The position numbers were made by a program, and so were the translations under genes. From the NCBI RefSeq assembly GCF_000688395.1, contig NZ_JIAG01000003.1, positions 1 to 64,000 on the forward strand: a stretch of DNA of 64,000 nucleotides, in the 5' to 3' direction. Shown here one piece after another: positions 1 through 8,218 of this stretch. The number at the start of each line of letters is the position of its first letter. Position 1 is the stretch's first letter. The DNA is from Haematomicrobium sanguinis DSM 21259. GTDB taxonomy: Bacteria > Actinomycetota > Actinomycetes > Actinomycetales > Micrococcaceae. The notes below the pieces were generated by a model. That model did not search any database. It was not told where the DNA came from and saw only the letters and a list, made by a program, of their open reading frames with translations.

Positions 1-280
1 CGGTTTGAAGAATGACTCGCTGCTCAAAACTCAACCGCGAATACGCCCTCCCCCGCGCCCTCACGCCCCCGCCGCTCTCCATCAACGCCGTGTCCGGTAC
101 ACGAGGACCCGTCATGCCCCCGCGGGAGCCATACACCAGTTCCATACCAGCCAGTCTGGCAAACCTGTTCACACTCGTGCGCGCCACCCCGACACGCTCA
201 GCCACCCGCACCGCGGAAACACCCCGAGCAAGCAAATCAAGGCACAACGAAACCTTCCACCACGGAATCACAGCAGGCAC
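1..280 (-). CDS. IS30-family transposase, N-terminal part, cut by the left window edge
   Basis: The minus-strand frame opens at a GTG (280) preceded by GGAG eight bases upstream and runs off the window after 93 codons. Residues about 8-42 form a helix-turn-helix with the core ARGVSAVRVAERVGVARTSV. A linker follows, and near the edge the stretch RAYSRLSFEQRVILQT begins, which looks like the second HTH that opens IS30-family transposases. The DDE catalytic domain would lie outside the window. A second GTG at 289 is possible. The family call rests on the two-HTH layout and pattern memory only; another HTH-type transposase or regulator is the alternative. Confidence 0.5.
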   Translation of the reverse strand, partial: MPAVIPWWKVSLCLDLLARGVSAVRVAERVGVARTSVNRFARLAGMELVYGSRGGMTGPRVPDTALMESGGGVRARGRAYSRLSFEQRVILQT

Positions 281-322
281 GACACACACTCCAAAAAACT
301 CAGGTGTTGCACTAGCCCCTTG
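1..322 (-). mobile_element. End of an IS30-like insertion sequence (partial)
   Basis: Just upstream of the transposase start lies TGTTGCACTAGCCCCTTG (304-321), a plausible terminal inverted repeat, so the element edge is probably near 310-322. The other end and any target duplication are outside the window. Dispersed GTGGCAACTCGCG repeats begin directly beside it. Confidence 0.4.
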
Positions 323-349
323 AAACCACTGACGTTGTTCGCGTTGCAT

Positions 350-362
350 GTGGCAACTCGCG
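350..362 (+). repeat. Single copy of the GTGGCAACTCGCG repeat
   Basis: GTGGCAACTCGCG occurs here between the IS end and the DUF1697 stop codon. It matches one arm of the inverted repeats at 981-1042 and 2101-2162, so both accessory genes are bracketed by the same sequence. Confidence 0.55.
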
Positions 363-384
363 CGTCGCGTGGTGGCAAGGTAGG

Positions 385-951
385 TCAGGTCGCGTGTGCT
401 GAGAGCAACCGCAACCCCGTTCCCCGGGTGCGCGTCGTCGCGCGAACTGGATACGCGGTTTCGAGAATCTTGGTGGGTGCCCCGACCTGATTGCCTCGTT
501 GCCGAATGAGCGTCACGACAATCCCGCCTTCAATGCCGAGGAAATCCGTGTCGCCGAGGCTGTTCGTCCAGGGGTATCCCCGCTCCATGCCAAGCTGCGT
601 TCCCGGTTTGGCACGTACCCAGGTGAGACACTCACGGTAGGTGTCCTCGCGTTGGTGACGCTCGAACAGTGGCGAGTTCGCTGCCGCCGAGAGTGCGTCG
701 ATTGTCGAAAGAAAGCCGACGTCCGTGTAGTCGACTCGGTCGTTGAGTAGAGCCGTGGCGCGGTCCAAGACCGCTTCGGCCAGGCCTGGCTCCGCCTCAA
801 AAACGACGGTCCCATTGGTTTGGAAGGACGCCGCCGACATCGCCCCTGCGTCAGTGAACGCTTGTTCGAGGTCCCCTCGACGCGGCGACCCGCGATGCCC
901 CAAATTCATGTTTCGGAAAAGCGCAACGTATTTGATGGCAGACTCCTTCAC
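385..951 (-). CDS. DUF1697 family protein
   Basis: 188 residues, close to the usual length of about 175-180. The N-terminus IKYVALFRNMNLGHRGSPRR matches the conserved opening of DUF1697 proteins (YVALLRGINVGG type), followed by SFQTNGTVVFEA where the family has S.x.SGNVVF. The biochemical role is unknown. I chose the GTG at 951 because GAGG sits about nine bases upstream; the open frame extends to 1029 but that part overlaps an inverted repeat (981-1042) and shows no similarity. It is divergent from the next gene. As an accessory gene next to an IS end it may have been acquired horizontally. Confidence 0.72.
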   Translation of the reverse strand: MKESAIKYVALFRNMNLGHRGSPRRGDLEQAFTDAGAMSAASFQTNGTVVFEAEPGLAEAVLDRATALLNDRVDYTDVGFLSTIDALSAAANSPLFERHQREDTYRECLTWVRAKPGTQLGMERGYPWTNSLGDTDFLGIEGGIVVTLIRQRGNQVGAPTKILETAYPVRATTRTRGTGLRLLSAHAT

Positions 952-980
952 CGTGACGGTCCTCGCATCACACGCTACCT

Positions 981-1042
981 GCGCGAGTTGCCACGTCGAA
1001 AGGGTTTCGCCGCGCCATTCGCGTCGCAAGTGGCAAGTCGCG
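981..1042. repeat. Inverted repeat of the GTGGCAACTCGCG family
   Basis: Left arm GCGCGAGTTGCCAC (981-994) and right arm GTGGCAAGTCGCG (1030-1042) are complementary apart from one position. It lies between two divergent genes, so it is not a terminator here. Related copies are at 350-362 and 2101-2162. Confidence 0.65.
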
Positions 1043-1106
1043 GTAGTCGCGGGGCGGCCTGTGGATAACGTCTGCGCGAAATTTTCGAACGCGCTTCAAT
1101 GGGGTG

Positions 1107-2099
1107 ATGAATCCACGCACACCACGGCCGCTTCCCGATGCGCTCTCCGGCTACGCGTTCAGAACGAAGAATGCCTTTGAACTCGGCGTCACCCCAGGCG
1201 AACTGCAACGCCAGGAGGTCAGCACCATCAGCCGAGGCGTTCGGGCGGTCCACAAGCATGAATCTTTGGAACTCGCGGAATACTTCGAGGTCGCGGCAAG
1301 TGTCGTTGGCGAAACTCTCCACGGAGTAGCAAGCCACATCACGGCAGCGAGGCTGCACGATATTCCCCTACCGTGGCGCCTACCAAGCGTCGAGAAGCTC
1401 ATTTCGGGCCGGCGCGTTCGGTGTCTGGTCAGGAGCGTCATCCATGTTACGGTGCCCGCTGGACAGCGAACCCCACGACGCAGGGAAGCACTGGGGTACT
1501 CCAAAGCAATACAGCAATCAGAAATTGTTGACGCTTTCGGCATCCCCACCACCTCACTGCCGCGAACGTTGCTTGACCTCACTCGGTGGCTTGATGATCA
1601 CAGCTTGGTGGTGGCACTCGATAGCTTGTTCTCAGGAGGCGCTCGCTCGCCGAAGCACAGCAAGATCGCCCGATTGACCCGAGCCGAAATGCAGGCATAT
1701 CTCAAAGGAAAATCGGGCCAACGGGGGATCAAACGATTGCGCTTCACGATGGATCGAGCGGTCACCGGAGCCGATTCCCCGCCGGAAACCGAGCTGCGGC
1801 TGGCGCTGGAGGAGGCCGACCTTCCCCCGTTCCTCGCCAACGTCCCCGTTCTCGACGAAACGGGGTACCCGGTCATCTGGCCCGACCTGTCCAACGCGGA
1901 ATTCCGAGTCTGCATTGAATACGAGGGTGCCGTGCACCTGACGCCAGAACAGCTTCATCGCGACACCAACCGAGATCTGCGGGTGCAAATGCACGGCTGG
2001 CTACAGGTTCGGATCACGAAGATCGACATGAAAAACCCGCACATCGCGGTTCTCAAGGTACGCTCGGCACTCCTCCGCAATGGCTGGAAACCGAATTAG
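1107..2099 (+). CDS. AbiEi-like / DUF559-type protein (putative type IV antitoxin or endonuclease-like)
   Basis: 330 residues. The N-terminus has the winged-helix pattern ELGVTPGELQRQEVSTISRG seen in AbiEi-type antitoxins and related actinobacterial proteins. The middle has SLPRTLLDLTRWLDDHSLVVALD. The C-terminus keeps a Vsr/DUF559-like core: SPPETELRLALEEADL, a strand ending in IEYEGAVHL, then RDTNRDLRVQMHGWLQVRIT. In the family, acidic residues and a GW..xR strand belong to a PD-(D/E)xK-like fold. No toxin partner is adjacent, so a working toxin-antitoxin pair is not shown. The start may be GTG 1104 or ATG 1107; no strong ribosome binding site separates them. Confidence 0.62.
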   Translation: MNPRTPRPLPDALSGYAFRTKNAFELGVTPGELQRQEVSTISRGVRAVHKHESLELAEYFEVAASVVGETLHGVASHITAARLHDIPLPWRLPSVEKLISGRRVRCLVRSVIHVTVPAGQRTPRRREALGYSKAIQQSEIVDAFGIPTTSLPRTLLDLTRWLDDHSLVVALDSLFSGGARSPKHSKIARLTRAEMQAYLKGKSGQRGIKRLRFTMDRAVTGADSPPETELRLALEEADLPPFLANVPVLDETGYPVIWPDLSNAEFRVCIEYEGAVHLTPEQLHRDTNRDLRVQMHGWLQVRITKIDMKNPHIAVLKVRSALLRNGWKPN

Positions 2100-2100
2100 C

Positions 2101-2163
2101 TCGCGACTTGCCACATCCAACGCGAAAGGCGCCGCGAAAACCGTCGCACGTGGCAACTCGCGG
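2101..2163. terminator. Inverted repeat between convergent genes, likely bidirectional terminator
   Basis: TCGCGACTTGCCAC (2101-2114) faces GTGGCAACTCGCG (2150-2162) with one mismatch, exactly between the AbiEi-like gene (ends 2099) and a response regulator gene on the other strand (ends 2175). The arms belong to the same repeat family as 350-362 and 981-1042. Confidence 0.5.
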
Positions 2164-2174
2164 AAGAGGGGGGA

Positions 2175-2840
2175 CTAGACGTCATGTTCGGCGTAGAAAA
2201 TCGCCGCCTGTACCCGTGACTGCAGACCCAACTTCGTCAGGACGTTGGACACATGCGTTTTGACCGTCGTCTCCGCAATACCCAGCTGACGAGAAATCAA
2301 CCTATTCGAAAGGCCCTCACCCAGAGCGCGCAACACCGCACGCTCGCGCGAGGTGAGGGAGGCAATCAGGTTGGCATCGCCGTCGTAATTCAGCTCAGGC
2401 TCCACGCGAGGCGGCGAAACGGACGCGAACTCGGCAATCAGCCGACGCGTCATTTCGGGGTCCACGGCACCGCGCCCGGCCGCGACATCCCGCACGGCGC
2501 GCACCAAATCCGCTGCGTCCGCGGACTTCAACACAAACCCCGCGGCACCGGCGCGCAAGGTCGCGAAGAGATATTCGTCCAGGTCGAAGGTTGTCAGGAT
2601 CAGCACCGGGGCGAGGGATTCGGCCACGATCCGGCGGGTCGCTTCCACACCGTCAACACCGGGCATCCGCACGTCCATGAGCACCACGTCGGGGCGCAGC
2701 GAGCGGACCATGGACACGCCGCGTTCGCCTTCGGCCGCCTCGCCGATGACGCACACGCCGGCCGACTCGAGGATCATCCGCATTCCGGCCCGCACCGGCG
2801 CGTGATCATCGATGAGCACCACCTGAATCGCCGCGCTCAC
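2175..2840 (-). CDS. NarL/LuxR-family response regulator
   Basis: 221 residues. The receiver domain covers about 1-120, with the acidic pair D11-D12, phosphoacceptor D56 in VVLMDVRMPG, a T in ILTTFD and K in FVLKSA. A LuxR-type HTH covers about 155-215 (LTSRERAVLRALGEGLSN and KTHVSNVLTKLGL). The start is GTG 2840: GTGA overlaps the TGA of the histidine kinase, giving translational coupling, and the upstream in-frame ATG would lie deep in the kinase gene. The linker between domains contains NYDGDAN, encoded by a copy of the dispersed ACGACGGCGATGCC motif (2373-2386). Target genes are not identifiable. Confidence 0.88.
   Translation of the reverse strand: MSAAIQVVLIDDHAPVRAGMRMILESAGVCVIGEAAEGERGVSMVRSLRPDVVLMDVRMPGVDGVEATRRIVAESLAPVLILTTFDLDEYLFATLRAGAAGFVLKSADAADLVRAVRDVAAGRGAVDPEMTRRLIAEFASVSPPRVEPELNYDGDANLIASLTSRERAVLRALGEGLSNRLISRQLGIAETTVKTHVSNVLTKLGLQSRVQAAIFYAEHDV
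2373..2386 (-). repeat. Dispersed ACGACGGCG motif inside the response regulator gene
   Basis: Read on the minus strand this is ACGACGGCGATGCC, in frame, encoding YDGDA in the interdomain linker. See the finding on the dispersed motif. Confidence 0.6.
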
Positions 2841-3982
2841 GCCACACCGCCGGGCACCACCAGTTGCACCCGCCAAGCATGCGGACCCTCCGGCCCCACG
2901 CTGAGCCGCGCCCCCAGTTGGTCTGCGCGCAACCGCATGTTGCCGAGCCCATGGCCACCGGCGTGCCCCTGCTCGGCGCCGGGCGGTACGGGATTGCGCA
3001 CGTCCAGCTCCACGCGCTGGCCCTCGGAGCGCACCGACACCGAAATCGGCTCGCCCGGCGCGTGTTTCATGGCATTCGTTACCGCCTCGCTGGCAATCCG
3101 ATACACCCCCGCGTCGGTCAGACGGGGAAGTTCAGGGACGTCGCCGATACTCAGCGACACCTCATGCCCGGCCGCCCGAGCCCGTGCCGCGAGAGTGCCC
3201 AGGTCCGCCAGTCCACCGACGGGGTCTGGCTGCGACCGCTCGGCCAATACCGTGACCATCGAGCGCATGTGCGCAAGCGCCTCCACCGACTCGCGCCGAA
3301 TTTCGGCCAGAATTGCCGTCCGGGCGGGCCCATCGGGGGCGGCAAGCGCGGCCTGTGACTGCAGCGCGATCGCGGACAGGTTGCCCGAGACGGTGTCATG
3401 GAGTTCGGTGGCCATATGGTTGCGCTCCCGGTTCACCGCGAGCTCACGCTCTTGCTCGGCATTGTGAAGAACGACGGCGGTACGCGCCTTTTCGAGTTCG
3501 GCCAGTTCGCGTTCCTTACGGATATTGTCCGCCCACTCGATCGGGAGCCAATATGTCAGGGCGGACTGCATCGCCACGAGTAGGGCATACCGAAACTCTT
3601 GGCTGAGCGCCCAGGTGACGCCGGTGGTCGCGATGGACAGTGCCACGGCCACGATGTGCGCAATCTGGCGCACGCGGGGGCTTCCGCTCAAGGTCGCCAC
3701 GAAGAACGCTTCAAACAGAAATACAAACATGGCTAGCGTGCCGCCAGTGGCCAGTCCCAGTAGTGCTCCAATGGTCAGGGACGGTAGCGCAACCTTTATA
3801 TTCCGTTCCCGGAATAGAACGCCCACGAGTCCTATAGCCAACGAAGCATATAAGATGACCGGCGAATCCCAGAGCGGTGGCACCGTCCCGAGCCGCATCA
3901 AATCGGTGGCGATCAGCAAGACGAAAAGCACCAGGTACGCGCCGACCCAGTACATCGAGCTGCGCATTGTCACCGGGATCAT
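2837..3982 (-). CDS. NarL-type sensor histidine kinase
   Basis: About 381 residues. Several hydrophobic segments span roughly 12-27, 41-56, 68-97 and 106-125, so the sensor part is membrane-embedded with little extracellular domain. A HisKA_3 box follows with H195 in MATELHDTVSGNLSAIA, then a HATPase domain with the N-box ASEAVTNAMKHA and G-box GGHGLGNMRLRADQLG. It phosphorylates the regulator encoded immediately downstream with a 4-base overlap. I chose ATG 3982 (GGGAAG about 9 bases upstream); ATG 3967 is an alternative, and the frame is open to 4051. It is divergent from the small membrane protein at 4103. Confidence 0.85.
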   Translation of the reverse strand: MIPVTMRSSMYWVGAYLVLFVLLIATDLMRLGTVPPLWDSPVILYASLAIGLVGVLFRERNIKVALPSLTIGALLGLATGGTLAMFVFLFEAFFVATLSGSPRVRQIAHIVAVALSIATTGVTWALSQEFRYALLVAMQSALTYWLPIEWADNIRKERELAELEKARTAVVLHNAEQERELAVNRERNHMATELHDTVSGNLSAIALQSQAALAAPDGPARTAILAEIRRESVEALAHMRSMVTVLAERSQPDPVGGLADLGTLAARARAAGHEVSLSIGDVPELPRLTDAGVYRIASEAVTNAMKHAPGEPISVSVRSEGQRVELDVRNPVPPGAEQGHAGGHGLGNMRLRADQLGARLSVGPEGPHAWRVQLVVPGGVA

Positions 3983-4102
3983 GTGGCCATTCTTCCCGGT
4001 TATCCCCCCCAGTCCAAGAGCCAACGGCTGGTACTTAAGGATGACCAACAACCGGCACTTTCGCCCTAACCGTCACCGCGCGCGCCGGGACAGGCTGGAC
4101 CC

Positions 4103-4423
4103 ATGACACACGAACAACCTCCCGCCGGGCCTCCCACAAACGCCCCCGCCACCGCGAAACAACCCAAGACCGCAGGCGTCTACCTCCGCAATTTCGCGAT
4201 TCACGCCGGCATTTTCGCCCTCGCCAATCTCGTCCTGAGCTTTTCCGGCAATTCCTGGATCTCAGGGGTCATCAGCGGCGAATGGCCTGTCAACACCCTG
4301 CTCGCCGGTGTCGACGGCCCATTCCTGGTCAACACGACCCGCATCTGGACAATCGTCCTGGCCGTGGACGCGATCTACGCTCTGGTCAAGGCCGGGAGCG
4401 CCGCCTCGCGCACCGGCGCCTAG
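4103..4423 (+). CDS. Small membrane protein of unknown function
   Basis: 106 residues. The N-terminal 25 residues are rich in Pro, Ala and Thr and hydrophilic. Two hydrophobic segments follow, about 32-50 (FAIHAGIFALANLVLSF) and 82-97 (IWTIVLAVDAIYALV), so it is probably a two-helix inner membrane protein. I do not recognise a family with confidence; it vaguely resembles 2TM-domain proteins. It lies divergent from a two-component system and 12 bases before a GAP-family gene, with which it is probably cotranscribed. Confidence 0.6.
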   Translation: MTHEQPPAGPPTNAPATAKQPKTAGVYLRNFAIHAGIFALANLVLSFSGNSWISGVISGEWPVNTLLAGVDGPFLVNTTRIWTIVLAVDAIYALVKAGSAASRTGA

Positions 4424-4435
4424 ACCGGCACGATC

Positions 4436-5176
4436 GTGAGCCTGGAAACCGCGCTGCAACTTGGCGTTCTCGCGCTTATCGACTCGACCAGCATCGGAAC
4501 TCTGGTCATACCGCTGTGGCTGCTGCTCCGCCGGAACACCGATGCCATGGGCGGCAAGGTCATTGCCTATCTCGGGGTACTTGGCACCTTTTACTTCGGT
4601 GTGGGCATCGCTCTGCTGCTCGGCGCAACCGCACTCTGGGAATCCATGAGTAGCGGCGCCGAAAGCCTCGGCGACCTGCCGGCCGTGCGATGGGCCGCCA
4701 CGGCGCTGGGGGTCGGGCTCATCATCTGGGGCTTTACGACCAGCAAGAACAAGCGCGCCGCCTCACCCGACGCCCGTTGGGGCACCCGCATCGACACCGC
4801 GCTGGCCAGCCCCGCAGGCCTGGTGAGCCTGGCGCTCGTGGCGGGCGCGCTGGAACTGCCAACAATGCTGCCCTACCTCGCAGCGGTGGGAATACTGACC
4901 AACGCGAGTATCGCCGTCGTACCTTCCATAGGCGTGCTGGCGCTCTACTGCCTCATTATGCTCGTCCCGGCGCTCGCGCTGACCGCCGCGCGCCTCGGGT
5001 TCAAAAACACGCTCGACCCGCTATTGACCGCGCTCTCCCAAAAGCTGAGCGCGTGGACCAAGGACGCTGCGAAATGGATCGCCGCGATTGTGGGCATCCT
5101 GGTTCTCCGCTGGGCCGCGTTCAGCGCGGGCAGCCCGCTGCTGGAGATCCTGCAACAGTGGGAGAGGCCGCGCTAG
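4436..5176 (+). CDS. GAP-family (Sap, LysE superfamily) membrane protein
   Basis: 246 residues with six hydrophobic segments. The opening ALQLGVLALIDSTSIGTLVI and the internal ALVAGALELPTMLPYLAAVG (around 140-160) match the duplicated motifs of the GAP/Sap family (Pfam 11139), related to LysE-type exporters. In mycobacteria the relatives are linked to export of glycopeptidolipid or sulfolipid; here the substrate is unknown. The start is GTG 4436, without a strong ribosome binding site, just after the preceding stop. A copy of the dispersed motif (GCGAGTATCGCCGTCGT, 4904-4920) lies inside the gene, encoding ASIAVVP on the plus strand. Confidence 0.75.
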   Translation: MSLETALQLGVLALIDSTSIGTLVIPLWLLLRRNTDAMGGKVIAYLGVLGTFYFGVGIALLLGATALWESMSSGAESLGDLPAVRWAATALGVGLIIWGFTTSKNKRAASPDARWGTRIDTALASPAGLVSLALVAGALELPTMLPYLAAVGILTNASIAVVPSIGVLALYCLIMLVPALALTAARLGFKNTLDPLLTALSQKLSAWTKDAAKWIAAIVGILVLRWAAFSAGSPLLEILQQWERPR

Positions 5177-5233
5177 GTTTCGCCGACAGGCAAAACCTGC
5201 TTGGCCCGCCGCCATATTTGGGACAATTAAGGC

Positions 5234-5743
5234 ATGACGAACCCCGTGAACCTCCCCGGCGCCGCGGCGCAAAAGCGGCCCGCGAGCCTGCGCATGTCCA
5301 CTATCGGCATGGCCGTGATGGCCGTCGTGCTGTTGGTCGCGATCATTTTTGCGGCGAATCAGAATGATGTGATCGGCTGGCTTGTGGTGATCATTTCCGG
5401 CGGCTGGCTCGCCCTGTTCGCGTTCATTGTGTTCGGGGTCAAGCGCGCGGCCAAGAGCGCGAGCGCCAAGTTTGAGGCGGCGCAGGCCCAGTTTGCCGGG
5501 GGCATGAAGAACGACGGCGCGCCAAGCCCCGATCCCGTGCGTGACCAAAAATTGGGGCACAGTTTCAAGATTGTCCAGGTTCAGGAGCGGGTTATTCGCG
5601 AGGAACTAGCCAAGGGGGACGGCGGCGACGCCGACCAGGTGGCACGCGCGCTGGAGACCATCCAGATCACCTCGCACAACGCGATGGAAATGCTCAAAAC
5701 CAAACCGAAAAGCGGTCCGGTCGAGGGTGAGGTTATCGACTAA
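5234..5743 (+). CDS. Hypothetical membrane protein with two helices
   Basis: 169 residues. Two adjacent hydrophobic segments (about 24-41 and 48-67) are followed by a cytoplasmic region rich in Ala and charged residues (about 70-169). The tail carries GGMKNDGAPSPDP, where KNDG is encoded by the dispersed ACGACGGCG motif (5511-5519). It then runs into KIVQVQERVIREELAKGDGG and ALETIQITSHNAMEML, helical and possibly oligomerising. I do not recognise a characterised family. ATG 5234 is the only sensible start. Confidence 0.7.
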   Translation: MTNPVNLPGAAAQKRPASLRMSTIGMAVMAVVLLVAIIFAANQNDVIGWLVVIISGGWLALFAFIVFGVKRAAKSASAKFEAAQAQFAGGMKNDGAPSPDPVRDQKLGHSFKIVQVQERVIREELAKGDGGDADQVARALETIQITSHNAMEMLKTKPKSGPVEGEVID

Positions 5744-5805
5744 CCGGGCGCGCGCGGGTTCGGCTGAAGTGTTAGTTTAGGTGAGTGAGTTCCCAGGAGA
5801 GCGCA

Positions 5806-6606
5806 GTGCGCATTGCCAGTGTCAACGTCAACGGGCTTCGTGCCGCGTACCGTAAGGGCATGGCGGAGTGGCTGGCGCCGCGCGAGGTCGACATTTTGAC
5901 CCTGCAAGAGGTGCGCGCACCGGACGAAATTGTGCACGAACTTTTGGGGCCGGATTGGGCCGTGGTGCACGCCGAGGCCGAGGCGAAAGGGCGTGCCGGC
6001 GTGGCTATTGCCGCACGCGTCGGTGCTGTCACCCCCACCGATACGCGCATCGGCATTGGTGAAGAATACTTTGCCACCTCCGGTCGCTGGGTCGAGGCCG
6101 ATTTTGATGTCAACGGCAAGAAGTTGACCGTGGTGTCCGCATATGTGCACTCCGGTGAGGCCGATACGCCGAAACAGGTCGATAAATACCGCTTCCTGGA
6201 CCGTATGATCGAGCGCTTGCCGGAATTGCGCGCGGGCGCCGACTACGCCCTTGTCACCGGCGACCTCAATGTGGGCCACCGCGAGCTCGACATTAAGAAC
6301 TGGCGCGGAAACACCAAGAAGGCCGGGTTCCTCCCCGAAGAGCGCGCCTATTTTGATCGTTTCTTTGGCGAGGAGATCGGCTGGGTCGATGTTGCTCGCC
6401 GCCACGCGGGCGAGGTTGAAGGCCCGTACACCTGGTGGTCCATGCGGGGCCAGGCTTTTGATAATAACACCGGTTGGCGCATCGACTATCACATGGCCAC
6501 CCCCGAGCTGGCCGATGTGTCCGGCAACCCCACGGTTGACCGCGCCGGCAGTTGGGACACCCGATGGTCCGATCACGCCCCGCTCGTTGTTGATTATCAG
6601 CTCTAG
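5806..6606 (+). CDS. xthA: Exodeoxyribonuclease III / AP endonuclease
   Basis: 266 residues, normal for the family. It belongs to the Mg2+-dependent endonuclease/exonuclease/phosphatase fold that incises DNA at abasic sites and removes 3' blocks in base excision repair. Visible family motifs are RIASVNVNGLRAAYRKG at the N-terminus, LTLQEVRAP with the metal-binding Glu, TGDLNVGHRELDIKN with the catalytic Asp and Asn, and SDHAPLVVDYQL at the C-terminus with the catalytic His. The start is GTG 5806, preceded by CAGGAGAGCGCA, an ideal ribosome binding site; the longer frame from GTG 5785 has none. trpS follows 21 bases later. Confidence 0.9.
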   Translation: MRIASVNVNGLRAAYRKGMAEWLAPREVDILTLQEVRAPDEIVHELLGPDWAVVHAEAEAKGRAGVAIAARVGAVTPTDTRIGIGEEYFATSGRWVEADFDVNGKKLTVVSAYVHSGEADTPKQVDKYRFLDRMIERLPELRAGADYALVTGDLNVGHRELDIKNWRGNTKKAGFLPEERAYFDRFFGEEIGWVDVARRHAGEVEGPYTWWSMRGQAFDNNTGWRIDYHMATPELADVSGNPTVDRAGSWDTRWSDHAPLVVDYQL

Positions 6607-6627
6607 AACCCAAGGATTTACCCGCTC

Positions 6628-7638
6628 ATGAACGCAAAACCTCGCGCGCTTTCTGGCGTCAAGCCCACCGCGTCCTCGCTCCACCTCGGCAACTACATCG
6701 GCGCGATTAAAAACTGGGTGAAAATGCAGGAGGACTATGACTCCTTCTACTTCATTCCGGATCTGCACGCCATCACCGTGGACTTCGACCCGGCCACGCT
6801 GGCCGAACGCACCCGCAATACGGTGGCTCAATACATTGCCGCCGGGGTGGATCCGAACGAGTCCACCCTGTACGTCCAGTCCCAAGTTCCCGAGCACGCG
6901 CAGCTTGCCTGGGTCCTCAACTGCATCACCAGTTTTGGCGAAGCCAGCCGCATGACGCAGTTCAAGGACAAGTCGCAAAAGGGCGGCGCCGATTCCTCCA
7001 CCGTGGGGCTGTTCGCTTACCCAATGCTCATGGCCGCGGACATTCTGCTCTACAACGCCAACTTTGTCCCGGTCGGCGAGGACCAGCGCCAACACCTGGA
7101 GCTCACGCGCAACCTTGCGGGCCGGTTCAACAACCGGTTTGGCGAGGTATTCACCATGCCGGAGCCGCTGATCTTCAAGGAAACCGCGAAGATCTATGAC
7201 CTGCAAGAGCCCACCAGCAAGATGTCCAAGACCGGGCTCTCACCCAACGGCGCGATCGATTTCAGTGACGAGCCCAAGGTCGTTGCGAAGAAAATCAAGT
7301 CCGCGGTGACCGATGACGGCTCGGAAATCGCCTTCGACCGGGACAACAAGCCCGGCGTGTCCAACCTGCTCACGATCTACTCGGCGCTGACCGACCGACC
7401 GATCGAGGCCATTGTCGAGGAGTACCGCGGCAAAATGTATGGGCACTTGAAGGTGGATCTGGCGGACATTGTGGTGGAAGCGATGACCCCGATCCGCGAG
7501 CGCGTCGCCGAGCTCAAGGCGGAGCCGGAGAAGCTGGATGAGATCATTGCGCACGGCGCCGAGAAGGCCCGCGCCATTGCGCAGGACACGCTCAGCAAGG
7601 TCTATGACAAGGTCGGATTCCTCGCTGCGGCGAAGTAA
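6628..7638 (+). CDS. trpS: Tryptophan-tRNA ligase
   Basis: 336 residues, a full-length class I aminoacyl-tRNA synthetase that charges tRNA-Trp. The HIGH-like motif is in [18 protein letters not shown] (about 15-32) and the KMSKS loop is [10 protein letters not shown] at about 197-206. The segment [29 protein letters not shown] is the tryptophan-binding region typical of bacterial TrpS. It lies directly after xthA and 5 bases before a LigT-like gene, so the three may be cotranscribed. No T-box or leader peptide is seen in the 21-base gap. Confidence 0.95.
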   Translation: MNAKPRALSGVKPTASSLHLGNYIGAIKNWVKMQEDYDSFYFIPDLHAITVDFDPATLAERTRNTVAQYIAAGVDPNESTLYVQSQVPEHAQLAWVLNCITSFGEASRMTQFKDKSQKGGADSSTVGLFAYPMLMAADILLYNANFVPVGEDQRQHLELTRNLAGRFNNRFGEVFTMPEPLIFKETAKIYDLQEPTSKMSKTGLSPNGAIDFSDEPKVVAKKIKSAVTDDGSEIAFDRDNKPGVSNLLTIYSALTDRPIEAIVEEYRGKMYGHLKVDLADIVVEAMTPIRERVAELKAEPEKLDEIIAHGAEKARAIAQDTLSKVYDKVGFLAAAK

Positions 7639-7643
7639 CTGCC

Positions 7644-8207
7644 ATGACTCCAATTGCCTCGACGTCGCCGACTCCGTCTATGGACGGGGCCGGGTCGATT
7701 GGTGTCATCATCGAGGTCCCGGAGCCTTTGCGCGCCACGATCCAACGCTGGCGGGAGCGGTACGGGAAGCACGACGGCGTTGCCCCCGTTCCACCGCACA
7801 TCACCTTGATCACCGGTGCCCAAATACATGATTGGGCGCAGACCATTTCGCATATTCGCGAGGTTGTTGCCTCTTGGGGTTCGTTTAACGTGGGCTTGCG
7901 CGGGAGTGCGACGTTCCGGCCGGTCAGCCCGGTGGTGTACTTGAATATCACCGACGGCTTTGCCGAATGCGAGTCCTTGCACGCCGCATTGCGTACCGGG
8001 CCGTTGGGGCGGGAACTGGAGTTTCCCTATTACCCGCACGTGACGATTGCGCACCATGTGGGCGACGCCGATCACGAAACGTTGGACGCGGCGCAGGAAA
8101 AATTAGCCGATTTTGATGCAGAGTTTAAAGCAAGCACCGTTGGCGTCTATGAGTTGAACCCTGACGGTGGATGGAATTTGCGCGAGGAGATTGCGCTGGG
8201 GAACTAA
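7644..8207 (+). CDS. 2'-5' RNA ligase / 2H phosphoesterase family protein
   Basis: 187 residues with the two HxT signature motifs of the 2H phosphoesterase superfamily: PPHITLI (about residue 52) and YPHVTIAHH (about 132). These histidines act on 2',3'-cyclic or 2'-5' phosphodiester bonds in RNA or nucleotides; the natural substrate is unknown. Between strand and first motif lies RYGKHDGVAPVPP, where KHDGVAP is encoded by a copy of the dispersed motif (ACGACGGCGTTGCC, 7771-7784). It is 5 bases from trpS; ATG 7644 is used as start although no strong Shine-Dalgarno is present. Confidence 0.8.
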   Translation: MTPIASTSPTPSMDGAGSIGVIIEVPEPLRATIQRWRERYGKHDGVAPVPPHITLITGAQIHDWAQTISHIREVVASWGSFNVGLRGSATFRPVSPVVYLNITDGFAECESLHAALRTGPLGRELEFPYYPHVTIAHHVGDADHETLDAAQEKLADFDAEFKASTVGVYELNPDGGWNLREEIALGN

Positions 8208-8218
8208 CGGAGGCAAAA

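Noticed and set aside
5-490. 161-residue plus-strand open frame at the left edge
   Set aside because: Composition is Pro/Arg/His-rich without domains, and it is antisense to the transposase fragment and DUF1697 gene.
1107-2099. A complete AbiE-type toxin-antitoxin pair
   Set aside because: No nucleotidyltransferase toxin gene is next to it; the downstream gene is a convergent response regulator.
5740-7206. 488-residue minus-strand open frame
   Set aside because: It lies opposite xthA and trpS, both clear genes, and has no recognisable domain.
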